The notes: generated from the sequence alone by a model not told the origin. DNA of 64,000 nt from Bursaphelenchus xylophilus (GCA_904066235.2 CAJFCV020000002.1:8742001-8806000); one strand, 5' to 3'. Positions 22,694 through 36,590 are shown, counted from the stretch's first letter. Numbers and translations are program-made.

Positions 22694-25600
22694 ATGACAT
22701 CTAAAAATGTCATCTTCATAATGATTTTGTTTGCTATATTTTCTACCGTAACCGCCCAAAACTACGATGGAAAAAAGTTCTCAAAAGAAGGGTGTTCCAC
22801 AAGCAAAGGATGTATTTTTCATCCACGCGGATGCCAGCTTTACGACAATTGCATTTACGCATTTTCTTACGCAACTGATAACACGCGGGTTTACATGGAA
22901 CTGTATGGAAATTTAAATGCACTGCATGCCGATTTCGGCGCTTATGTTGCCGTTGGATTCTCGTTGGATGAACTTATGGTAAGTATTTACAGTCTCGAGA
23001 CGCGCAGAGCTCACAAAGGAAGTACCCCAAGTGCGACGCTCAGATTTTTTTTAAATTTTGCACACACGTCCGCACGGCAACCCAGGGAGTCTCCCGCCTC
23101 GTTTCGGCGCTTCGCCCACCTAGTATCGGTTGAATTCAAACGAAATGTCAAAAATGAATTTTCGTGTGGTTTTCCGACCGAAAAATATTTTTCTCGGAAT
23201 TATTTTATTTCTTTTGTGAATTTTGACACTTCGTTTGGACGAAATTCAAAAGTGGGCGGGAGACATTTTTGTTCTATTTTGGGTTGCCGTGGTCCGTCAT
23301 GAACCAAGTATCAATTCCAGAAAGTTTTAGCTCGCGCTTTGCAGGCGCCGCCGAGATATTGAACGATTTTTGCCGCCGAGAGAGTACGATAAAAGCGGGG
23401 AGCGGTCAGAGAAAAAACACTTTTTCGTCAAAACTTTGCTAGTTTAGCACAGAAAAAGTTGATTTTTTGAGGAAACATTACTCTCTATGATAGAAATAAG
23501 CACGAAATTTTTCGTGCCGAAATTCGGAAAAAAGTGTCAAATTTTTGCCAACTTTCGATCTAAAAATCTCAGTTGTTTTTGCAAAGAACGAGCTAGAATT
23601 CTCGTATATATTTTAGAAAGCATTATTCTAAATTTGTGCCAAGTTTCATCAAAATCTTGGGGTGGGTACTTCCCCTGTCAGATCGTAATGGGGAAATGCA
23701 TAATTTGTTGGCTTTTAATGTCACTTTCAAGATATAAAATTTATTTTAGGGCCAAGACACCGTTACTGAATGTGCGAGTTTCCAAGGCCGGCCATTTCAA
23801 GGCCGCTTATCAAGTAATCCGGGTAAGAGCAACCGAAAGGTTGCTGTTGATGAAGTAAGTAGTATAAATCTTTCATCCTAAACTTGTTGTTCAACTGAAT
23901 AACAAAATTCCATTACTTCCAGATCAGCCACGATGTAATGCTGCAAACAATCTCTTCTCATTACTCAAACAACACTCTCTACTGCCTATTATCACAATCA
24001 ATTTACCCCATAGCTGGCCTCAAAAACTACTATGTCAGGCCTTTGGACCAACCTTACTTCATATTTCTGGCGTCAGGGCTCACTGATGGTGAAGGTAATT
24101 ATTTATCTATTTGCAAATAGAGAAATTTGTTTTAAAATACGGCTTTTTTCCCTTGAACTTACGTCCTTGCAGCGTCGTAGCTGTCTTTATGGCCAAATTG
24201 AAATCCGCACAGGACTTACGCTTCAGAATTCCGTGGGCTAAAAACCAGGAATAAACTTTTTTCCGTTTCAATTTGCACTGAAGTCTGTTCTTTGCTAAAT
24301 CTATTTTTTAAACTTTTTATATTTCCTTGATTTTAGAGCTTGTTGCACACGCATTGGACGAGCATCAACCCAATTTCCCATACGTCAGTCAGCATGCCAT
24401 TGATCTGAAGGAGTTCGTTCAGGAGGGTAATGAATTCTGCCTATAGTTTTGTCGCATAAACAGTGGTTAATTAACAAGGAAAGTACCTAAAGTGCGACGC
24501 TCAGATTTTCTTTAAATTTTACACACACTTCGGGCATAGGCCAAATATCAATTCCTCAAAGTTTTAACTCGCTCTTTCAAGTCGAAGCCGGGATATTCAA
24601 CGATCTTTGCGGCCGAGAAATTACGCTAAACGCGGAGAGCGGTCAGAGAAAAAACACTTATTGGATATATAACTTTGCTAGTTTCGTACGGGAAAAAATT
24701 CATTTTTTGTGGAAACATAACCTTTACAGCAGAAATGAGGATGCATATTTTTGTGCCAAGATCCGACAAAAAGTCTCAAATTTTCGTCGACTTTCGACCT
24801 AAAAATCTCGGTGGTTTCTGCAAAGCGCGAGCTAGGATTCTCCCATATATTTTAGAAAGAATTATTCTAAATTGGTGCCAAGTTTCATCAAAATCTGAGC
24901 GTCGTACTTGGGGTACTTCCCCTGTCAGTTGGAATGCGCGTAGTTTGACGGCATAAATTGGGCAGTTCTCTCACAATCAGCCCATCTACACCAGGAACTG
25001 CAGAATCAACGCAATGCAATGGCTTTATTAAAAGGCATTTTTTGAGAAAAATTCTCAACTTGTGATTCCAATTGCTTTGTTTTTGATTTTATATCAGCCT
25101 GTCGGAAAATAATGAGCGCCAAAAATCTACGCAAATAAATAATTTCATAAGCATTCGCTCTGAATACCATAAGTTGTCTTATTAAAAACTTAATTTTCAG
25201 ATCTAGCGCAGCAATTCAACAGCACCCACCTCAGCAGTTTGAACGTTACTGATATTGTCGATCCCTCGGACGTCTCAAATCAAACGGCCAAGAGGACAAA
25301 GTTGAATAGAGCCATGGATGGCGCTATTGTGGCTAGGAATGATCCGGCCCACAAGGCCGATGGTGTGCAGCTGAAGACAAAGCAGAGACTGACTACTGCC
25401 CATGGTAAGTCCTAATATTACCGGCTTAAAATACCATTCGGCTACAGGGATCTCCATGTGTGTGGCTTGGCTAATTCTGGTGCCAGTAGCCGTCCTCATC
25501 GCTCGCTATGGGCGGAAGATTTGGGGGCCGGATAGGAAGTTGTTCAACGTCCCCATGTGGGTCCATGTAAGCTTTTTTCCCAATCATTATTTGATTTGTG

Positions 25601-26786
25601 TTCAAGATATAATGGGAATTCTTTTAGTGTCATCGTTTCTGCAACACGCTTGCAGCCGTGATTATGGTACTGTCGACTTTGGCAATCTTTGCGGCTCATG
25701 GTTGGCGTTGGCATGGGATTGACGGGTTTTCGGTGAGGGAAAAACTTCATTTTCTTTGACCTGATCCAGTGGCAAAAAATATATTCGGGAAGCATCAAAA
25801 ATGTGGCAAAATGCTTCCCTGTCCAAGTGAAAAAACTTCGTTTTGAATGGCGCGCCCTTTCCCTCACAAAAAACACCTTGGAAATCGGAGCCTTTTCACT
25901 TGGAGAAGGAAGCATTTTGCCACATTTTAGATACTTCCCGAATGCTAAATGGTACTTTTTTTGCCATTGGATAAGGTCCCCCACTGCACTTATCAAGTTT
26001 TGAGGTTAGCATATTTGACAACTTTTTTTTATCTTTCCCTAACTTATTAGAATTCAGAAGTCGTTCTTGAAGCCTTTGCTGGTTCTAAACTTATCACAGT
26101 GCTTAACATTTTTCAGGGAAATCCCATGGAACTTCACTCTTTACTCGGCTTTTTGGCCTGTATATTTGCATGGGTTCAAGTGATCAACTCGATTTGCCGA
26201 TGCAAAGTCGGTACGACCCCAAGAAAAATTCACAACATTTTCCATCGAACGATCGGAATCACAGCGCTGATCTTGGGATGTAAGTGTAAAATACGGATCA
26301 GTCGAAGGGCAAACAAAAATACTTTTAATTTTTCAACCTTAAATCTAAAATTTTTAGTGATAACCCTTGCTTTGGCCATATGGAATGTCTTCGGGAAGTC
26401 GTCGTTGCCTCGGATCATCTTTGTCATCTACCTAGTCGTGGTTGTGGGAATAATACTCATGTTAGAGCCCTTAAAATGGAAGTTGTATTGTCAAAAACGC
26501 CGTCAACAAGTTCACATTTCCGAAGAGAATGATTATGGGCGGAAAACAAAACTCACAAACTTTGAGCGGAAAAAACAACTGGGCAAGAATGCGGCGCAGA
26601 AAAAACAGGATGCCATGGTGGGTAGCGGCGTAAATTCTTTGCTATCAACATTACCGTATGATCTAAGGTCTTCGTATTTTGCAGGTCCGACGATTTCAAA
26701 TGGTCTCAATTGCGGCTTGTGCGGTGGTCGCCACAACGATCACACTCCTCCTCAGCATTGCGATTATATTCCGGGACATCTTTTAG
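22694..26786 (+). CDS. DOMON plus cytochrome b561 ferric-chelate reductase-like protein (FRRS1 type)
   Basis: Ten exons: 22694-22978, 23750-23854, 23923-24094, 24337-24426, 25201-25404, 25448-25566, 25628-25732, 26117-26279, 26358-26617 and 26685-26786; phases close to 534 residues. A signal peptide (about residues 1-21, 'FIMILFAIFSTVTAQ') is followed by a DOMON domain. Its clear signature is 'YVAVGFSLDELMGQDTVTEC', formed across the first splice junction. After a linker, exons 5-10 carry a cytochrome b561 domain: 'TAHGISMCVAW', 'VHCHRFCNTL', 'MELHSLLGF' and 'HNIFHRTIG' supply the conserved haem-ligand histidines on successive helices. A basic cytoplasmic loop precedes the last helix. Family members move electrons across membranes, typically reducing extracellular Fe(III) or Cu(II) using ascorbate. 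There is no reeler domain, unlike vertebrate FRRS1. Introns 1, 4 and 7 each carry a foldback element. Confidence 0.9.
23014..23677. mobile_element. CAGGGG/TNA foldback MITE with a nested insertion (DOMON gene intron 1)
   Basis: Left end CAAAGGAAGTACCCCAAGTG, right end ...GGTACTTCCCCTG, flanked by TCA (23011-23013, 23678-23680). It is longer than its relatives because a second element occupies 23073-23291. Confidence 0.8.
23073..23291. mobile_element. 219-bp element nested in the MITE
   Basis: Perfect 12-bp inverted ends, CACGGCAACCCA and TGGGTTGCCGTG, with flanking 5-bp duplication GTCCG (23068-23072, 23292-23296). The interior is itself palindromic around 'tcaaacgaaatgtcaaaa' and 'gaattcaaaagtgggcgggag'. 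Removing it restores the host-repeat sequence, fixing the order of insertion. A half relative occurs at about 61855-61935. Confidence 0.85.
24475..24924. mobile_element. CAGGGG/TNA foldback MITE, complete copy (DOMON gene intron 4)
   Basis: 450 bp from CAAGGAAAGTACCTAAAGTG to ...GGGTACTTCCCCTG. Flanks are TAA and TCA, so the target duplication has diverged or is imperfect. Interior matches the other copies. Confidence 0.75.
25758..25986. mobile_element. CAGTG/TA foldback MITE, copy 4 (DOMON gene intron 7)
   Basis: Left terminus is shortened (begins GACCTGATCCAGTGGC); right end is ...GGATAAGGTCCCCCACTG. Inverted halves are recognisable although the copy has diverged. Confidence 0.75.
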
Positions 26787-29700
26787 AAGCTGTAGTAGAA
26801 AATAAACAGTCAAATTCTTGTATATAACTTTGTTGTAGATCAACAATTTACATGCGAATATGTAGCCGGAAAAATATTTTTTTTTCCAAACAACGCGGCG
26901 ATCTGAGGCATCGCTGAAGCATTTCAATGTTCACTCAGCTATGCCAACATCTTGCCTGGTCGTTGGAAAAGAATCTCGATTGTAGCATAACAACTGGCTT
27001 AGCAAATATTTGTAGAATTTACCTCACACAATAAGTGATAGCCGAATAATGAAGTAGAACAATTAAAACACCACAATTTACATCGAAAATTTCATAAACG
27101 GAGCTCTTTAAACTTTTCAAACCTCCGCAAACAAAGTTTAACCCTCCAATTACACTCAACACGCCAAGTGAGTAATGGTGCTCACAGAAATGTCTATTAC
27201 AAAGTGATTACAATACTCGGAAAACGCTCAAAAGTGAGGCCCACTTGAATGGGGTTTGGTCTCAAGACTCCCGTTGATTGACCCGTTGGACTTTCGCCTA
27301 AACAAATATTCAAGGCCGCAGCTTATGATTGACGTAGTCGATTGGGGAGTAAATACAAATTTTGAAATATTTCAAGAAGGCAAACTTGGGGAGGTTTTGA
27401 AATTGTGAGGGCGGAAAGTCTGGGATATTGGAGGATTGAATGGCAAGGAAATCATCAAAATTGAAATTTTTGCAAGTTTAGGTAATTGTCATCAAAAAAA
27501 GAGGGTCCGAAAAAGCTCTGACTTTATTTTTTTGTCAGCAAAACCCATCAAATCAAAAAAATTTTTTTGCAAAATTTCAAAAATACACCTAAAATAATTT
27601 CTTCGGCTTTTTATGAACTTTCCCAGCCAATAATCAATTATCATCCTTCCTAATCGTCCTCAAACCGAAAAAAATCACCATCCAGAAGCCGCCCCAAACA
27701 ACCAGCCAATCTCCAGGTTCGTGGCGAAAAATTTGAGAATTTCGGGGGGAAAAAATGAAACGAGAGAGAATATTCGCAAACAAGCGCGCTTGAGGGCCTT
27801 CAGGCCGCCGCTGAAGAAGACGTCGAAGAGGACCAAGGTGTGCATGGACGGACAGGTTAGAATTCCCCGGTCTCCTTTGCGCTTGCTGCTTTTCTGTTTG
27901 GCCGCGAAAATTTATGTGGGACGGAGAAATTGGAGAATGTGGAGGGGAGAAAGTATCAGATACACAAAAAAATAGAGCCCCAAATCGAAGGGGGAAACGC
28001 GAAGACGCCGGCGGGCAACTCAATATTCATGATTGAGGATGGGGGTGGGTTTGGAAGTAGGTGTTTTTGCATGGGCTCAAATTCAGGCTTAAAAAGGAGT
28101 CTGAGTTGGCACAAGGTGGCAAAAGTGATCCATGAGAACTTTTGCGGCACTCAAAAGTTATCCAGTTGCAAACATAGGTCTGTTCTGAGCCCACGGTAGC
28201 CACAGACTAATTCCAAAACACGAAAAGAACCCTTAAAAACCCCGCGCAATCTTACAGACTTACAGTAACCCCAAAATTCGAACAGAAACCACCAATCGGG
28301 AGCGGCCGAAACACCAACTGCACATGTTCGCCGACAAGAACCCACTTACATTTACATTCGAATTCACACCTTCTAATCCGCCGAAGCCGCCCGGCTCCAC
28401 CTCTCTAAGCCGCGAAGGTATTAGGATTGCATTGTGCACTAATCAAATTAGAAAGATCCGAAAGACGGGATTACAATGGAATCCCCAATATCCGAGAGCA
28501 GTCCGCGGAATAAGCAAATGGGATAAAGGTGCGTTGGGTGTTTTGAGTGCAAAATTACTGGGAAAAAGGTAAAATTTGAAGGTAAAGAAAAGAGCGAAAG
28601 ACTAACAGTTGAGCAGAAATCAAGGAATAAGGGTGGGGCATCTTTGTGGCCCGATTTGAATTGGCTATAACTTCCTTAGTTTTTTGCCAAATCTTAAAAT
28701 TCTTTTTTTCCCTGAATCCTCAGACATCCCCATTTTGTTTGACACCAAATATGTTATACGTAGGTAAGTGTCATCAACAGTTACTGTATTTATTCTAAGG
28801 CTAAACTTTTCAAAAGTCATTCCCAATATGTGTCATTTTTACTGCCACTAGAACGTTTTGTTGCGGATGGTGCTGAATCTCTCGCAATCAGAGCCGAGAG
28901 ATTCAGCAGTTTTTACAGATGGGATATGAGGGTAGGTTTGCATCCCAAGGATCCCAAAAGAGTGTCTACATTGCTTAGAGCATGATTTAATCTATGCGAA
29001 TTTAGTTGCAAAGATCGCTCAATATTCTGTCAGTGCTTGCAAAGAGAAAGCTAATATTTAGAAGATTTAATGCTTGGCCTAGACACAAGAGCTATATAAA
29101 ATCTTGCAATCTTCAGAGCGCCGAATATTTAGAATTTACCTTCTCAAATTTGGCAACTTTTACTGTCTAAACCAACCAATTTTTTGTCCCCAAACCCCTC
29201 CAATCCCCCCGATTTCCTCAGCATTCCCATCTCGAACCTCAAAGCAAAAGTGAAGACCGCAAAGCGAGTGGAGTAACGAATTCTTTCCAGTATTGGCGGC
29301 GGGTGTAATTAGCCAGTCTGACGGCGGATTGTAATAACTAATAAACACACCCAAAAAATATGGATTTCTCTTTGGGTAAATAACTCTCGTGGTAATGAGG
29401 AGCAGTATTCTTGCTTGGCCACTCTCTAATGACTGCTTATACAGCAAACCGAGCAAAAAATTTTTTTTAATTTAGGGCAAAAATTTTTGAATCATAGGAG
29501 GTATTACGGTGAAAAAGGTTAATAATAACCATTAGTTTTGAACTGTAATTGTAAACATTGTTATCTTAAGGGTGTGTTTAAATTTTTTTGGAATTTTTTG
29601 ATGAGAAAAATCTTCTTAATCGCTGGTTTCCGCCCAAAATTTTTACAAAAACCATTCCAAGTATTAGGATAAGATTAACAAAAAGAATGGTGATTTTATT

Positions 29701-30862
29701 CATAAATTTGTCCTAATGTAGACAAATAAGCGGCTCAGCAAATTGATGCCAAAACCGGATTTACATAAAAAAAGCTTTGGAATTTTAAATAAAAAGCCTT
29801 TGCACTTTAAAATGACTTCTAACCAAAAATTAGAGATTGAATTGGATTTTGTTCGCTGGTAACAAAGTGTCCAAAGAACTAGTGCCCAGAATATTTGACA
29901 ATAATTTTTTTTTCATTTTTTAGAGAGTGAAAATTCAAAAAGGAGCGGTTTCAAATTTCGTATGCAAATTTGGAAAATAAAATGGTCCGTGCAAAAAGAA
30001 GTAGAAAAAGGATCGCCATAGTAACATGTCGCAAAATTGAGTGGCAAAAACTAAATTGGCCATAAATTTGCGATCTTTTTTCTTGATGGAACAATTTCCG
30101 GAAAAGTTGTAAAAAATTTTTTTTTTTTTTTTTTTTTTTTGAATTTTAAATCCGATTTTTATGGAAATTATGGCCTAATTTTTTTGTCAGACATCTTTAA
30201 AACTCCCATATTTATCTTTGTCAAAATTTACAAAAATTTAGGATATTACACTTGAATCAGTAGAAAAAACCCCGTTTTCTCGCTTTCGAAGAATCCCGAA
30301 ATTCCTTCGAAAAATCCTCCAATCCCTTGCAGAAGCCTCAACCTTGCGAGTTTTTAAATCCTTTCCCCTCCGGCACCTAATATAATAAGCCGAACGCCCA
30401 AATTTTCAGCCGAAACTCCCAGCGGGCGAATAAAATAAAAATTCCATGAGCACCTTTTTCGGGACCTTTTTTGGGTCCGGTTTAAAAAACGGAGCGAAGC
30501 GGCGGGGATGTTTGGCCAGGAAGGTGCTTATTTTCCAGAGTTTGGGCCTAGTTATGCCTCGAGGAGAATAAGGGGAAGAGCGCTTTAATTTCCACGGATA
30601 TTTGAGTGCAAGGCGTGTAATTGGAGGCGCGGTTTGGAAATACGCGGACTCAGACAGGATTAGCGGCTTTGCTGCGTCCGAAGCGCTGGACTTTTGGACC
30701 GGTCTTGGGATGAGAATGACAGAATTTGGAGTTTTACTTGGGCCGCTACAAAATGAATATCAGAAAAAAAAGTTTTTTGAATATCTGTCAAAAGAGCATC
30801 ATTCCAAGTAATGCGCTGCTAAGCCATTTATGGCTATGGCATAATAGCTTTTTTAAAGCTTA

Positions 30863-31310
30863 CAAGGGAAGTACCCCAAGTGCGACACTCAGGTTTCCTT
30901 TAAATTTTGCACACACGTCGGGCATGTACTAAGTATCAATTCCTGAAAGTTTTAGCTTACGCTTTGCGGGCGCCGCCGAGATATTGAACGATTTTTGCCG
31001 CCGAGAGAGCACACAAAAGGTGGAGAGCGGTCAGAGAGGAAAACGCTTTTTGACCACAACTTTGCCAGTTTTGTGCGAAAAAATTTGATTTTTTGTGGAA
31101 ACATTACCCTTTACTATAGAAATGGGCATGAAAATTTTGGTGCCGAAATTCGGCAAAAGTATCAAATTTTCGCCGACTTTCGATCTGCAAATCTCGGTTG
31201 TTTCTGCAAAGCGCGAGCTAGGATTCTTGCATATATCTTAGAAAAAATTATTCTAAATTTGTGCCAAGTTTCATCAAAATCTGAGCGTCGCACTTTGCGT
31301 ACTTCCTCTG
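30863..31310. mobile_element. CAGGGG/TNA foldback MITE, complete copy
   Basis: 448 bp, from CAAGGGAAGTACCCCAAGTG to ...GCGTACTTCCTCTG, flanked by TTA on both sides (30860-30862, 31311-31313). Confidence 0.8.
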
Positions 31311-34300
31311 TTAGTAAACACAGTCTAGAGGTTCCTAGAGCATAACCAAGATTTTTAGCTTGTATCAGCTATGATGCTGCAGTCGAAACGGACCGTAAAA
31401 AGACAAAAATTGCATATATTAGGGAAGATATTGCCCATTGCAGAAGCTCAGATCTTCTTCAACTTTTCTCCAAGAAAATCTCTCTAGAGCACAAAGCATC
31501 CAGCACCTCTGTAAAATTACCCTAGGCAAAAAACTTGTATTTGAGCTAGAGACGAAAAAAATTACTATTCTAAGCATCCCTACTTTTCACCCCGCTAAAT
31601 TTATTCTCGTATTAAGAAACCTCAGTTCGCACATGCATAAAATAAGACCCCACTGTATATTTACTACCCACACACATACTGTACCATAATCTCTCGATAA
31701 CAAGCTATAATCTCAACTTTTACAAGCCGTAAATGTTTAATAGATATGTACAGTACGTTTCCCATGAACTTCAAAGGAAAGCACAAAAAGATGGCAGTCA
31801 TTGTAAAGGCTTTCCGAATCCAATTGTAAAGCTTAGAAGGTGCTTGTCCTTTTGATCTATACATCATAATATTATATACGATGAATTGGCTTTACAAGTG
31901 CATATTTTATGATATTACAAGCGGACATTTACAGAGAACAAAAGTAAGGAAAGAAAAGTAAAGGTGAAAGTTGTAAAATCGGATTTCTCAGAATTAATAA
32001 ATCCTGTCCCAGACATTTATTGAAATTTTGTAAGGAAAGTGTGAATTTATTAATTTATTGGCCAAATCTAGCTTGAAAAAATATGTGGCCAATGCATTTT
32101 GTCTCTGACAGTCCCCCTTCACATTCTATGAGCCTATGAGCTCAAAGATCATTGCATATCTCGCCTCGTATAAGGGCTAAAACCCTTCGCAATTGATGTA
32201 TGGTCGGATAATTTACGTGCGAAATACACGAAGAAGCTGCAAGCATCACTCGGTGTGCACTCCCCTAATTAGGCGGAAATGACCAGCATAATCTATCATC
32301 CCAAATTTTAGCCCCTAGTAATCTCACTCACACCACCGCTGAACTCGCCTTACCGACGAGAATGGACCAAGACAATGGGAAAAGTGAAGGGTAAACACGA
32401 TCTCCATCGAGGCACTCAGGTCAATCGGAAGGAAAAGGGTTTGGGCCGGGGAACTCAAACAAGACCAGCCCCAAAAATAGTCGCGCGGATTAAGCGAATA
32501 ATCATCAGCAAAAGAAACGATGGCTTCTGAAAGTCAGTTTGTTTGACCAATAGAGCAAATAATGAGCAATAATTTGGGGAGGTGAGAGATCAACGTTTTC
32601 TCTGTACGTACATACTACAAGAATTACCGTACAAGAACGTCTCCGAGTTTGGGCTCAGAAATTGCTGAAGTCTACAGAAAGGACATCCTGCAAGCATCAA
32701 TTACATAACCTATGTTAGCATTTTTCCAGCGTTGATTATAAAGTAGCCGACTTTCGCGTCTACGTGTAAGACCAACCGGACATATTTTTTATCCAAAAAA
32801 TCAGCAATAAGTTTCAAAATTTTCCCTCATTGGCTTTGAATAACTTGGCGATTTCTTCAAACTTATTTTTAAGGAGGGCTACAAAGCTTTGATGAAACCT
32901 AAAGAAACTCTGAGCCAGATCAGGGTCAAATTCCATCACTTCGGCCCATGCAGAAAGATTTCACCTGGTTTAAGCGTATATATTTCCTATCTAAGTCCCA
33001 CCTTCCTATGCTAAAGTCAAATTAGTATACGTAGTCGAAGCCTTGATACACAGCCCGGGACAGCCCCATACAAAAAACGCTGACACTTTAAACTCCCTAG
33101 AGTCCTAAATGCGGTTCGAACGGCATGCGCACAATAGCGTTAAGCGCCTGAAATCAAGCTTTAGGATGCGTATTTCGCAAACAATGATATTACAACACAA
33201 GGCCAGTACAAGTTGTTATTCCGCCAGCACTTTCAGTAATTGAAAATGTTTCGTACGGTAGCTTTGACACTACCATGGCTTCTAATGAAATGTGGTAACA
33301 AGACAATTTATTTCTCTTTGAATAGCGTTTCACACTGTTAACCGTTTCTAGAGTTTATGCTATATATTAATAATATGATCATCGTTTATCCTAGTTTTTA
33401 CACCTTTAGGTCACGTCTACAAGGTAAACGCCAAAGGTATTTTCAGCTAAATTGTCGGCAGATTTGAGTTAAAACGGATCAAAATTCAACAAAGACTTTT
33501 AACCCGTGATTTTGCTCGTTTCAAAGCTTATGTTAGCCCAAACGCTGTATTGAGGTTTTTAGGTTCAATGTTCCTTACAGAACGAACCATTTCTCCAATC
33601 AATTTTTTCATAAAAAAATTACATAGCCCAGCTAACACTATCAGAAAACAGTACGTCTTCAGTACCATGTATGTCGCAACCTCTGCTGCTTTACCCGGCA
33701 ATTTTCATCTCCGCACGGCATACAAAACACCTCAGGGAACTGTAAGATTCGTAAGAGAATAATGTTACATTTTTTTTGATTATTTTTCTCCTTCTGCCTA
33801 TACATCTTGCGCATCGGGACTAGACTAGAATTCTCTGCTAGAATTCATAAGTGCCTCCGTTAATTACTGTAAGCCCCTTTTGTTTTTAAACTTCTAACTA
33901 TGATGACTAATAAAACGAAAAAATTTTTGTCCATCAGACCCCACACCCTCTACCCTTCTCAATGGCCTAAAAGAATTTTGTTTTTTGAAAGCCAACTCCG
34001 AACGGAAGCGCGGCGGATCTGCACAGTGCATTTCGGGAGAAGAAAAGAAAAGAGGTCTGAAAAGAGTCAGGTTTTGTTTGCGTTATATCGAGGTTCGTTT
34101 TGTTGTCACAACGGGACCCGACGCAAAGGTCGAGAGACTAAAATCTTTTAAGATTTCGTTGAGTAGTTCATTGGTATTGACATGGCCTCGCACTTGACAT
34201 TAAAAGTCTAAATTGCAGCGGGAAATTCAAGAAAATCATAGCTTAAACTGCTTAAACTTTTAAAACAAAGACTTTCACACTAAAATTAAGCCTCCAAGAT

Positions 34301-36590
34301 GATCTTTGATGATTTTTAAGGTAGTTGTGACTTGAATTTGCTTTAAAAATAAAAGGCTGACAATTGGAAGTACTGCTTACGACTTTTGTAGTAACTTTAA
34401 AAAACAAAAAATTTGAAAATAGTCCCAAACAAAAAATTTTTAAACCGGTTCCACGCTAATTTTCGTATCGCTTAATTCTTATATCCAATACCCAGCGATT
34501 AACCGAGATAAAGTTGAGATTAAATTGGCCTGGGATACAGGATAAACGGGATTAGGGCTTGATTAACGTAAACATTCTACGGTGGCATAAAATGTTACTC
34601 GGATTAGTGGAAGATAATCGAAATGGCTCGAATTACCGTAGCGGTTAAACATGAGGAGAGGTTTGCGGATTAAGAGGTTTAAAGTTGGATAAGAGTGGTT
34701 TCGAGATCCTAGAAGAACTTGGTAAAAATTAGCAAAAAAATTTCCGTTTTCAATGCTGGTATCTCATCAAAAATTCTACCATTATAGCCTATTTGGACTA
34801 CAAATCAACTCATCAAAATTTTAGTTCATGCTTTTCCAGCTCTGCCGAGATATTCAACGATTTATCGGCGAAAAATTCAAAGAATTGTACAAGAACTGAC
34901 ATAAATATTTTTTAGTCATAGCTCGGCCAATTTCGAATCGAAAAATGCTATTTTTTGGAATGACCTTGTAATTGAACCCCGAGAAAGTCACTCAATTTTG
35001 CACCCTGATAAAAGTCGAGTTTTGTTCTGAATTCGGACCTTTAAAAAACACCACAAAATGTCTCGGTTTTGACATCTCGCAGCCTTCAAATCTCGTCGGT
35101 TACCGCAAAGTGCAAACTAAAAAATGGTTCCTCTTCGTAGGAAACCTTAACCCACCCTTGGGCCAGTTTTCATCAAACCCTGAGCTTTGCACTTTAAACA
35201 CATCCTCTAGCTTCTCATTTGATCCTAAGCAATTTTTGAACTTTTCATTCAAATTCAGATTATAAAAAAAAACAAATCAACGCAATCAGAGGCCGCCACC
35301 CTCACGAACCACGTCACATACACGGAAAAAACGGCTGCCCATGAGCAGGAAGAGGAAGACGATCAGAAAATGATCCCAGAGACAAATGGCTTATTTTTTG
35401 TGAATCGAAAAAGACAATTAATCAAAAACCAACAATGGAAAAGCGATTTTGTTTTGGTGGCCAGGAATTAGACAAGCTCAGAGACATTATATTTCAAAGA
35501 GGGACATACTTCATCCTCATGTCATCTAAATTTAAAGGGCTAAAATTCTAGTCATGTTTTTGACGACGAAGTTGAAGATTTAAGTTTTTTGGACTGCAAA
35601 AAAGCCTTTCGTGGAGAAGTAGAGTCAAACCTATGCAGAACAAATATATTAAAAAATCTGTTCGTTACAAAAGGCCTTCATTGCACACGGATTTTCTTTT
35701 CGGCTTACCATTGACTTTTGAGACTTCTGACTAAAAATTTGCCTCGTGCCATAAAAACAAAGCCGGAAGTAGAAAGTAAAATAAGTATTATTGTACACAT
35801 GTAGAATACCATCGCATTTTTTCTGCTGTTGATACAATAGGCAATTTTCTGGACACTTCGTCTCACAAGCCGTAAAAATGAGTATTTTCAGAAATAATTT
35901 TACTGGATCGTCGCCAGAGGACTATTCTCAGAGATGCTTGGCGTGGAAAGAATCGTGTTGTTTGACACATATATTAGTCACATTTATATTAAAAATTTAC
36001 TTTTTTTTGAGGTAAATCGGAGGATTGCCGATGAAAGAATTTTTTTCACTCACCGTCTCTCTTCATTTTCTCTGATCTCTCGCTCTAAACGAATTCTGAG
36101 AACACCCTCTCCCGCTGAAGTCTACACCAGATTTCTCCTAAATACTTTATCCGTACTTTCATGATCAAAAGTTCAACCCATCTCCTAAAACGATGACTGT
36201 TGCTCACCACACTACCAAAACAAAAATAATAAAAGCCCAGCGGCCCAGCGACTCAAAGCGAAAACATAAATAATTTGAATTCCGCTCCTGGCTTCCAAAT
36301 TCAATATTTTTTATGTTTTGACTCATTTATTTGCCTCATTCCTCGTCTTCCTGTTCCAAAAAATTCTCCGCTTTCCCATGTCTATACAAATGCTAAAATA
36401 TACTAATTGGGTCGGGCTGAGGAATCCAAATGAAAGGAAAGATGGACGATTTACAAGTTTCTAAACAAATTACTACAAGAAATACATATTTGGTCGTCCG
36501 AAATGTCGCTGGAATGACTTCGGCAACATGCACCGTGAGAAAACAAAACTTTACTTGGCACTGGGCAATTTCTTGTTTTTTTTGTACATA

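Noticed and set aside
27634..28572. Cluster of 60-130 codon open frames on both strands
   Set aside because: No consistent splice sites or family resemblance; only the 27672-27917 segment is kept as a weak finding.
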